DNA of 64,000 bases from contig NZ_CP012069.2 of NCBI RefSeq assembly GCF_001189515.2, positions 310,001 to 374,000 of the forward strand, written 5' to 3'. This DNA comes from Olsenella sp. oral taxon 807. Lineage in GTDB: Bacteria; Actinomycetota; Coriobacteriia; Coriobacteriales; Atopobiaceae. Numbering within the stretch: the first letter of the stretch is position 1; each line of letters begins with the position of its first letter. The translations under genes were made by a program, and so were the position numbers. The notes below the pieces were generated by a model that saw only the letters and a list, made by a program, of their open reading frames with translations, ran no database searches and was not told where the DNA came from. Below, piece by piece: positions 26,127 through 35,100 of the stretch.

Positions 26127-28511
26127 ATGCTGCATTCCGTGATGAGTGCGAGTGCTCGAGGGAGAAGGAGGGTCCTGCGACTATGTGTCGTAGTGCTTGC
26201 CCTCGTCTGCGCGACTATGGTGAGCGCTCTTGTGGCGCCTACAAAGGCGGAGGCAAAGCGCCTGAATGTGAAGCTCGAAATTACTAACCTTGATGAGCAC
26301 CCAGAGATAAAGGATACGACGTTTCATTATGTGTGCTCTTTTTTCCGTTGGAATGACTGGGTCACTTCTGGCTGGCGTCTGTCTGATTCGACCGGCAATT
26401 GGACATGGTCGAATTATAAGCAGGATAATAATCCGGATAAGGAATGGGTGGCTGGTCCAAATGATCGACCTGATGGCTACTGGCATAACCTTGATCTAAA
26501 GCCCGGGCAAACCCAGAGCGTAGATGCTAGAGATGCGAGTTGCTTTTATTTTTATCCCGTAATCAGTCCCTTTTCCCCAAGGACTGATCCGGCTTTATCT
26601 CTTGTAGATCTTCAACCCGCAGGCAATACGTGGTGGATTTCCTATAATGATAGAGGCTATGGTCCGAGGTCAATTGTTCCATTTAATTTTGGAGGTTTTC
26701 CATCCGACAATGATGGAACTATCATACTCAGAATGCGTTATACGCCGGGGTTGCCCAAACCACCGGCTCCCAAGTTTAATTTGGCTTTGAAGAATCAAAA
26801 ACAAATAGATTGGCTCGGGGACAACAAACCGAATAGTGATACAACCTACAAAGGTATCAATGATTACCGTCTCTATCTCACAAGTAAAACGGTTGATAAT
26901 ACCGATTATGGTACTGAGAAGAAAAAGAATATCATATTTGCAATTGATATCTCTCAATCTATGCGATACGAGTTTAATGGTGTGGACAAGGGCCAAGATA
27001 CAAGATGGCAGTCGGTGAAGTCTGCTGTCGACAGATTAATTAATGGTCTTGGTGATGATGCGAACAATAGGTTCTCAATAGTCACGTTTTCGAGTGATGA
27101 CTGGTATTCTGCAAGGTTTCACGGCGAGGGAACCTATATTCGTAAGTATGGTAATACTAGTTTAATGACTGCAGCTCAGGCGAGAAGTGTGGCAGCCGGT
27201 TTAACGCATGCTCAATCTGGTGGTACAGATTATTCTTCCGCTTTTAGAAGGATCGATGAATGTTGCCAAAATCCAAATGATGGATGGGAGAACATAGTCC
27301 TCTTTATTACCGATGGTGAGCCTACATCTGTGCCAAAAGATGAGTTGAGGAATCTCATGGGCGCCACCGCACAGGCAGTTATTGCGACTGCTTATACGCG
27401 GGAGGCGGCAAAGGAACATTTAGGTCAGGTAAAGAGCTTCTTCTCTATCTTTGTCGGTACGAACCAGGGCACTGCCGCAGTGCTTAGTATGATTACGCAG
27501 GCTACAAATATTGCGCAAAATGAGAAGGGGTCTGTTCAGGCATCGAATGACAAAGAGATGCAGGATCTCATTAATCTTTTGACACGAAGAATTAAGAAAC
27601 CGGATATTGGTGTTGCGATAAAGGATCAGCTTTCTCAATATGTTGATTTCTATCCAGGTTCTCAAAAGGTAGTTGCTACGGAGAAGGGTGGTAGTCCGAG
27701 GACGCTTAGTTTGTCGGAGTATAGCTTTGAGTATGACGGTGTTACGAAGACCGTTACAGCGAAGATCAACAAGCCCGCAACAAAGGACACAACCTACGTT
27801 CTTTCGTTTGATGTTCATTCCAACCAAACTGCTCTTGATGAATGGCGTAGTAATCCGGGGTACCCTGATACGGGAGATTTAGAGACCGACTATGCAGATA
27901 ATAAATCAAGTTCTGGCAAGGAAGGCTTCTTTAGTAATGCAAAGGCGGTAGGCCAGATTACTTTTGATCTTGGTGCGGGTGAACAGTCGGTAGATTATCC
28001 CTTCCCCAAACCAGTAGTACAGGTATTCGATAACAACAATAAGGGTGGTATAATTAAGGGTCATGTCACGCTCTTTAACCAGCAACTTGATGCCGGTAAG
28101 TTTACTTTTGGCCTTTATGACTGTGATGACTCGGCTGATCACAATATTAAAGAAAGGCATAAGTTTATAGATGCCGGTGGCCTACCTGTAGATGTGAAGA
28201 ACCAGTCTACCGATAAAGATAATGGATGGTTCAGCTTCCCAACGATTAATTATAAAGAGGAGGGTACGTATTGGTATAAGATCAAACAGGAATCGATTCC
28301 GGGCGATCTTGATGGCGACCAAATAAGTGCCTCTACTAAAATAAAGTATGATACCCATGAGGCTCTCGTTAAAGTTATGGTAACTAAGGAGGATGGGAGT
28401 TTCGTAGCTCGGGTTGAGTATGATCCCAAGGATTATCCGGACGATGCTTCAGAGGAAGATAAGGCTGCTTACTTCTATAACACCTACGGAGTCCAAGGTA
28501 CATATCAGTAA
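26127..28511 (+). CDS. VWA-domain surface protein with C-terminal pilin isopeptide-type domain
   Basis: 794-residue secreted protein, ATG 26127 behind AGAGGTGG. A signal peptide ends near PTKAEAK. A unique Trp-rich N-terminal domain is followed by a von Willebrand A domain at about 265-480, with the metal-site motif IIFAIDISQS (Asp-x-Ser-x-Ser) and FITDGEPTS. From about residue 630 a domain with AGKFTFGLYD, GTYWYKIKQE and a final AAYFYNTYG resembles the Spy0128/FctA pilin domain that forms Lys-Asn isopeptide bonds. No LPXTG or C-terminal membrane segment follows, so sortase anchoring is unlikely. Position in the tad operon suggests it is the adhesive tip of the Flp pilus or is exported with it. 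Confidence 0.82.
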   Translation: MLHSVMSASARGRRRVLRLCVVVLALVCATMVSALVAPTKAEAKRLNVKLEITNLDEHPEIKDTTFHYVCSFFRWNDWVTSGWRLSDSTGNWTWSNYKQDNNPDKEWVAGPNDRPDGYWHNLDLKPGQTQSVDARDASCFYFYPVISPFSPRTDPALSLVDLQPAGNTWWISYNDRGYGPRSIVPFNFGGFPSDNDGTIILRMRYTPGLPKPPAPKFNLALKNQKQIDWLGDNKPNSDTTYKGINDYRLYLTSKTVDNTDYGTEKKKNIIFAIDISQSMRYEFNGVDKGQDTRWQSVKSAVDRLINGLGDDANNRFSIVTFSSDDWYSARFHGEGTYIRKYGNTSLMTAAQARSVAAGLTHAQSGGTDYSSAFRRIDECCQNPNDGWENIVLFITDGEPTSVPKDELRNLMGATAQAVIATAYTREAAKEHLGQVKSFFSIFVGTNQGTAAVLSMITQATNIAQNEKGSVQASNDKEMQDLINLLTRRIKKPDIGVAIKDQLSQYVDFYPGSQKVVATEKGGSPRTLSLSEYSFEYDGVTKTVTAKINKPATKDTTYVLSFDVHSNQTALDEWRSNPGYPDTGDLETDYADNKSSSGKEGFFSNAKAVGQITFDLGAGEQSVDYPFPKPVVQVFDNNNKGGIIKGHVTLFNQQLDAGKFTFGLYDCDDSADHNIKERHKFIDAGGLPVDVKNQSTDKDNGWFSFPTINYKEEGTYWYKIKQESIPGDLDGDQISASTKIKYDTHEALVKVMVTKEDGSFVARVEYDPKDYPDDASEEDKAAYFYNTYGVQGTYQ

Positions 28512-28540
28512 TGTGTTGTATATAAGCTTGTAGTACCATA

Positions 28541-28577
28541 AAGGTCTCTCGTTCAGTTTGGGCGAGGGGCCTTTTTT
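28541..28577 (+). terminator. Rho-independent terminator
   Basis: AAGGTCTCTCG (28541-28551) pairs with CGAGGGGCCTT (28563-28573) with G-U and one mismatch, then TTTTT. Ends the pseudopilin/VWA operon. Confidence 0.75.
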
Positions 28578-28627
28578 GGAAGCTTTGTAATTGAGGCTGT
28601 ATCCACCATGTGGGGGTGTTTGTGTGT

Positions 28628-29770
28628 ATGCTGCTGGTAGCTCGAAAGATGCATGACCTGGCTGTGAGGTCGCGTAGCAAGGGGGATGACATCCGTCACC
28701 CTCGTATCGGTCGGTCGAGTCTTGTGGTGACACTCTGTCCCCTCATTTTGGTGTGTGCTTTGGGACTGTGCTTGATGCCCCGCCCGGCCCATGCAGACAC
28801 CCTCTCGGATCTACAGGCGAGGGTCGAGGCCAGCACGCGTGCCCTCAACGAGGCCACAGTGAAACTCGAGCAGGCACAGCGTGAGGTGGACGAGGGCCAG
28901 CATAAACTCGACGAGCTCAATGCCCGCCTCCAAGACTCGAGGGCTCGCTTCTCTAAGAGCATGAGTGTTAGTTACAAGCTGCAGCAGGACTCTATGGGCC
29001 TGCTTGACCTTTTGGTCTCGTCGGATAGCCTTGAGGATGTCATCGAGTATGTGCAGTACTCCAATGCGATCTCGTACAGGAGCGAGCGAGAGATATCGGA
29101 GTTGCTGGAGGCGTCCAAGGAGCTTGCGGCCGCACAGAGCGATCTCGAGGCGAGGCGAGATGACGCCACGAAGGCGCGGCAGGACGCGGAGAACGCCCTC
29201 AACGAGGCGGAGGCCGCTCGAACGGCCGAGCAAAACGCCTACATGGCTAAGCAGGCGGCCTTGGCCGAGCAGGAGAAGGCCGCGCTCGAGGAGGCTGCGC
29301 GAGCCGGTACTGACGCCACGTTCCAGACCGAGAACGGAAACGACTCCCTCGTGAGGACTCCCACGTCCGGTGCTGTCCCAGCTATCTTTGGCGTGAACTG
29401 GAACATGGGCAGGGAGGAGTTTATATCTCACTGGGCCGCGCGCATCGATGCCTTTCTGAGCGGCTTCCCACTTGCGGGCCATGGTCGTACCTTTGCGGAG
29501 GCTGCCTATGACCATGGCGTCGATCCTCGGCTCTCGCCAGCGATATCCAATGTAGAGAGTACCCGGGGCACGTATTGCTTTCTTCCCTATAACGCCTGGG
29601 GGTGGGGACACATGAGCTGGCCTGATTGGGATACGGCGATCCGCGCGCACATTGCGGGCCTTGCGGCTGGCTACGCACCCTATCTGACGGTTGCGACTGC
29701 AAATAAGTACTGTCCGCCCAACGCGGCCTACTGGTATGCGACCGTACTCTGGGGCATAGAGCACATCTAG
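28628..29770 (+). CDS. Exported coiled-coil protein with lysozyme-like C-terminal domain
   Basis: 380 residues from ATG 28628 (GTG 28610 possible). A long N-region precedes the signal helix VTLCPLILVCALGLCL and a cleavage-like site PAHADT. About residues 55-230 form a long coiled coil like that of PcsB/CwlO-type wall hydrolases. The C-terminal 110 residues contain FAEAAYDHGVDPRLSPAISN, ESTRG and WGWGHMSWPDWDTAI, the pattern of SLT/lysozyme-fold domains with Glu of ESTRG as likely acid. It probably cuts peptidoglycan, perhaps to let the pilus through. The last tad-side gene before the transposase remnant. Confidence 0.75.
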   Translation: MLLVARKMHDLAVRSRSKGDDIRHPRIGRSSLVVTLCPLILVCALGLCLMPRPAHADTLSDLQARVEASTRALNEATVKLEQAQREVDEGQHKLDELNARLQDSRARFSKSMSVSYKLQQDSMGLLDLLVSSDSLEDVIEYVQYSNAISYRSEREISELLEASKELAAAQSDLEARRDDATKARQDAENALNEAEAARTAEQNAYMAKQAALAEQEKAALEEAARAGTDATFQTENGNDSLVRTPTSGAVPAIFGVNWNMGREEFISHWAARIDAFLSGFPLAGHGRTFAEAAYDHGVDPRLSPAISNVESTRGTYCFLPYNAWGWGHMSWPDWDTAIRAHIAGLAAGYAPYLTVATANKYCPPNAAYWYATVLWGIEHI

Positions 29771-29925
29771 CCCTGGATTCCCGTCTTCCTATTACGTGGC
29801 CTAGCCTCTGGCACGGCATCTTGCGATGATCGGTTGCGTCTGGGGCCGGAAGCCCCGCGTGTTGTTGTCTCGCCCATCGTCATAGCCTATGATTATGGCG
29901 ATGGGCGAGGGGGATGGGGGGCGGT

Positions 29926-31485
29926 ATGGCCCTGATAAGGCAGACCGACAGGCGCACGGGCGTCGTCTACGTGTACGAGGCCGAGGCGAGGTGGGACCCA
30001 AAGAGGAAGCAGTCGCGCTACGGCAGACGCAGGCTGGTGGGCCACGTGGACCCAAAGACCGGGGAGGTTGTGCCCAACAGGCCGGCACGCGCGCCCGCGT
30101 CGTCCCCCGGGTCGCGCCGCGAGCTCCTCGGAGCGTGCGCGCTGCTCGACGCCGTGGCCGATGAGTCGGGGGTCACTGCGGCGCTCAGGCGCGCGCTGCC
30201 CCGCAGCTGGAGGCGGGCGCTCACGGTGGCCTACTACATGGTCTGCGAGGGGCCCCGCCCCGCTCTCGAGGCTGTCCAGGTTCTGCGCCGCGCACGTGAC
30301 GCCCGACGGCGCGCCGATCGTCCCCCCGGCGACCCTCGGAGCTGTTCGCGTCGACCGGCGGGCGGGAGCGCGACGCGTTCTGCTCGGCCCTCGCCGAGCG
30401 GCACGGGCGGGGCGATCGGCTCCTCTGCGGCACGACGTCGATGTCGTCGTGCTTTGAGGCCCTCGCCCGGGTCAGGTGGGGCCGCGACGAGGAAGACGTT
30501 CCGCTGCCGCAGGCCGACCTGGCGATGCTCGTCGGCGGGGAGGGCGGGGTGCCGCTGTGCTACCGCAGGGTGGCGGGCACCATGGCGGACGTGCCTGCAG
30601 TGGGGGCGCTGATCCGCGACATGGGGCCGTCCCTCGCCGGCGAGGTGCGCCTCGTGATGGACCGCAGGTTCTGGTCGGCCGCCAACGTCAACGCGATGAT
30701 GGAGGGCACCTCAAGTTCCTGATGGGCGTGCCGACGTCGCTGGGGCTGTACGCGGACGCGGTCGACGGTCATGGGACCGAGCCCAGGACCAGGAGGAACC
30801 TCGACCCCTCCACCGGGCTCTACGGCATGCGGCTCGCCCACGGGTGGGGCTACGGGGAGGCCCGGCCGCGCGGGGGCGACGTCGCCGGGGCGAGGCGCCG
30901 CGGCTACACCTGCCTGTTCTTCGACGCCCCCAGGGCTGCCGAGGCGGAGCGGCGGCTCGCGGGCCTGCTGCGCGAGCTGGCCTCAGAGCTGGCGGCGGGC
31001 AACCGCGTCGAGTCACACGAGCGTTACTACGACCGGTACTTCGAGGTGAGGAGCGGGAGGCCCGTCGGCAGGGACGCGGCCATCGCGGCGGCCGCGGCCC
31101 GCGCGGGGTACTTTGCGCTGTTCTCCAACGAGGCCATGGGACCCTTCGAGGCGCTTGCCATCTACCGTGACGGGGACGCCATCGAGAGGCGCCTCGGCGA
31201 CGCCAGGTCCCTGCTCGGCTCTCGCACGCCGCCCGCGCCTGCCGAGGACACGCTCGCGGGGAGGCTGTTCGTGGCGTTCGTCGCGCTCGTGCTCGCCGCC
31301 TGGCTGCGCCGCCGCATGCGCGAGACGGGGCTCGACGACGACCACACCCTGGAGGGCCTGCTCGACGAGGTTGAGGCCATCGAGCGGCACGCGCGCGAAG
31401 GCCACAGGCCTAGGGTGCTGGGGGTCACCCCAGGCAGAGGGCCGTGCTCGAGCGCCTGGGCTACGATCCTCCCGCCGCGCCATGA
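29926..31485 (+). pseudogene. Frameshifted transposase (IS4/IS1634-like)
   Basis: The reading frame begins at 29926 with MALIRQTDRRTGVVYVYEAE, a typical start of large DDE transposases that copy this kind of N-terminus. It then has to change frame at least three times: near 30270 (to FCAAHVTPDGAPIVPPAT), near 30340 (to LFASTGGRERDAFCSALAE ... MADVPAVGALIRDMG ... VRLVMDRRFWS) and near 30715 (to KFLMGVPTSLGLY ... LFSNEAM). A last shift near 31435 restores the end AVLERLGYDPPAAP. All parts are in order, so this was one gene of about 515 residues, now inactive. No clear terminal inverted repeats could be fixed by eye. Confidence 0.85.
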
Positions 31486-31689
31486 GTCTTTGGGAATGTG
31501 GGAGCCTTGGGCCATCTGTCACCTGCCTTGTCGACGCGAAAGGGATAGACGCGCCAGTTGATGTAGCCCTGCATGCTGCCCATGGGCATCCCCGCGAAGC
31601 GCCGGAGACATCCCTTGGGCCATGAGCAGAGGCTGTTGACGGGCGCGCCATCTTCTTCCAGTACTCGGGATCACGGACGTCGTGACTTA

Positions 31690-31952
31690 TGGGGCTCGGA
31701 AGCAGCTCCAGCATCCCCCACCAGGCCGTTGCGGGCGCGCCTCCTGTCACGCGCGATAGTGGCGCCTCTGGCTACGTGGCGCTCGGTGATGGCCGCCTCC
31801 AGCTGGCGGATCTCCGAGTCTTCGGCCTCGGCGACACAGGGGTGACCGAGCGCCACGTGCGGGAGGGCCACCGCCCCCACGTGTGCGAGGTCACCGGGAG
31901 GCAGCGTGACATCTTCGACAGATTGGGCTACGGGTTGTCGGCCACGTCATAA
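31690..31952 (+). pseudogene. C-terminal remnant of a second related transposase
   Basis: The frame ending at 31952 reads VTERHVREGHRPHVCEVTG and DRLGYGLSATS, which parallels the end of the preceding transposase (IERHAREGHRPRVLGVTPG, ERLGYDPPAAP). It differs at many sites, so it comes from a different element copy. No N-terminal part is present. Confidence 0.6.
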
Positions 31953-32160
31953 CCCTCCGGGAATTTGGGTTGTTTGAGGCTGGTACGAGCTCGCTATGTT
32001 GCCATCTGCCGGTAGTCGGTCATTTCATTACCGCTGACAGGAAAAACCAGCGATTCTCTAGATTACATAGCGTACAGTCAGATACGTGCTGAAGCTGAGA
32101 CGCGTGGGCGTGAACGTGCCTGCAGACCTTGAGGCAGGTCTCCCACGGACGGAGGAAGAG

Positions 32161-35100
32161 ATGGGTACGATGCAGCTGGCAGTCAAGAGAATGTTTCTGT
32201 GGGAGGCCTCTAAGTTACGACGTCTTCCTCTCCTGCCTGCGGTGCTGACAGCCGTCTGTCTGACGCTCGCCCTTGCGCTGAGTGCAACCCCCGCGCGGGC
32301 CGAGGTGAAGACGGGTACCATCGGCAAGGGTTGCTCCTACACGCTTGATGACTCCGGCAAGCTCACCATCTACCCCACGGACGGCGTGTCGGGGGAGATG
32401 GCCGATCCCTACAGCGCTGTCAACTATCGGGACGTCAGGTCGGTAGTCATCGAGAGGGGCGTCTCGGCGCCCGAGGACTCCTATGACCTTTTCAGGGGCT
32501 TGGGGCTGATGGAGTCCATTGACCTCTCCGGTCTCGACACCTCGAGGGTCACGGACATGGGGTGGATGTTCTACGGCTGCTCCTCCCTCGTCTCCGTAGA
32601 CCTCTCCGGCTGGGACACATCACAGGTCACGAACATGTCACGCATGTTCCGCAGATGTTCGTCGCTCAAGGCGCTCGACCTCTCCGGTTGGGACACCTCG
32701 AGCGTCGTGCGCATGGATGAAATGTTCTCCCGCTGCTCCTCGCTCGCCTCCCTCGACCTCTCCGGTTGGGACACCTCGAGCGTCGTGCGCATGGATGAAA
32801 TGTTCTTCGACTGCTCCTCGCTCGCCTCCCTCGACCTCTCGCACCTCGACATGTCGCGGGTGACGGACATGCACGCCATGTTCTCCCGCTGCTCGTCGCT
32901 CGCCTCCCTCGACCTCTCGCACCTCGACACCTCAAATGTCATGGACATGAGCGACATGTTCTGGAGCTGCTCCTCGCTCGCCTCCCTCGACCTCTCGCAC
33001 CTCGACACCTCGAGGGTCACGGACATGGGGTGGATGTTCTACGGCTGCTCCTCGCTCTCGTCCATAGCGGTGGGAAAGGGTGCGGGGAGGATGCTGTCGA
33101 GTGATTCATCGGGCTTTCCTGCAGGCAGGGACGGCAAAGGATGGTTCTCTGCGCGCGACCGCAGGTGGCTCACGGTTGATGAGATCTCGTCCGGCCGCCA
33201 GGGCATCGCGGACACGTACACGACCTACGAGACGGGCGGCGGCCGGACCCCCAAGCAGGGGGGCTCCCGCTACAGGCTCGGGAGCGTCGTGATGGGGCTC
33301 AACGGCAACGCGTTCGACGTCCTCACGTGCGAGAAGACCGTGGACGTGCAGGCGAGCAACACCACGTTCACGCTCAGGGCGACCCCCCTCAGGTACAACG
33401 CGGACGTGGCGGGCTATCGCCTCTACCAGAGGGTCGGGACCAAGAAGGGCGGAGGTGGCGTTGGAGGCGGCGGTGGCTCCTCGTGGGGGCCGGCGCCCGG
33501 CGACGACCTCTCCGGCGTGCTTGGGGGTGAGACATACGAGATCGCGACGGCAGACGCCAGCGGCGACTTCGGGACGCTATCCTACTCCAAGTTCATGGAC
33601 CCGGCAGGCAGGAACAGCAAGCTCTACGTCCGCATGGTGGACGCCGCCGGCAAGACGCTACACGAGGAGCAGGTTTTCATCTCGGTCAAGAACTCATTGG
33701 CGAAGAAGGCCAGTTCCATCTCCCTCGTCCCTGGCGAGCTGGAGTTCGATTTCGGGGACAAGTTCCCCTTCCTGAGGGGCATGAAGTTCCCCGTCGCGAA
33801 GGGCCCGTTGACGTTCAAGCTCACGGGGGACGGCAAGTATCAGATCGGGGTCAACTTCGACATAAACGACAAGAAGAACGACAAGCTCCTTCGCGCCCTC
33901 AGCAGTGGTAAGCCCGACCAGTCACAGCTTGGGAAGCGGACGCAGTCAGGAGAGGGCGGCTCCAAGGGCGACACGCTCACGCCCAAGTTCAAGTTCGTCG
34001 GCTATGCCGAGATGGACGCGAACGCCCGGACCGCCGAGGGCGTGGTCACGCTGTCGGCGGGCTTCGAGCACAAGGGCGCGCAGACGCAGTATCACTTCGC
34101 GGTCGTGGGGTTCTCGACGTCCGGTGAGATAGGCGGAGGGGTCAAGCTCAAACTCAGGATTCTGAACGACGGCAGGACCCGGATCATCGACGACGGGCTG
34201 AACTGGCAGCTCAAGCCGAAGCTGAAGGGCGAGCTGTACGCGGGTGCCGGCCTCGCGAACGTGGCGAGCGTGGGCGTGTGGGGCAGCCTGGGTCTCGAGG
34301 GCACCATGACCATGCTCCCGCTCGCGCGGCAGGGACTCGACGAGCTCTTTGCGGAGGGGAAGGCCGGCGTCAAGGGTGAGGCCTTCAGTAAGGACATATT
34401 CCGCGTGACGGTCCTAGACGGGAAGACCTACCTGTACAAGCGGGACATGGACAGCTCGGGGAAGCCCAGGCTCACGCTGCTCTCGGAGTCGTTCGACGCC
34501 GCCGTGACCCAGGCGCTCACGGACGTCGACTCCAACAGGGCGTACCCGCCCGTCTCGCGCGAGCGCGTGGACGCGGGCGCCCCGTGGCTGGGCGGCACGC
34601 CGTCCGGCGAGGGTGGGCACGCCGGCGCGAGGCTGCTCGCGTCCAAGGTCTACCCGCAGACCGACGTGCAGCTGTGCGAGGTGGAGGGAGGGGCGCTCGC
34701 GGTGTACGTCGCGGACGACCCGTCCCGCGCCTCGGGCGACCGGAGCCGCCTCGTGTGGACGCGCTATGACGAGGCGTCTGACTCCTGGTCGGAGCCGCGC
34801 CCCGTGTGGGACGACGGCACGGCGGACTTCACGCCCAGCCTCGCGCCCGACGGCAGGGGCGGCGCGCACGTGGCGTGGTCCAACGCCAGGGGCGCCATCG
34901 CCGACGGCGCGACGCTCGCCGACGTCGCCAGGCGGCTCGACGTCGCGTACGCCGCGTTCGACGCCCGGACGGGCGCCTTCGGCCCGGGCGAGTTCGTGAC
35001 GGACTCCGACGCCTCCCTCGAGGCGAGCCCCGAGGTCACGGACGCGGGGGGCGGCCCCGCCATAGCCTGGCGCACGAACCGCGCCGACGACGTGCTCGGC

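Noticed and set aside
26127-28511. Sortase-anchored pilin
   Set aside because: The C-terminus ends soon after the isopeptide-like domain with no LPXTG motif or membrane helix, and no sortase gene is near.
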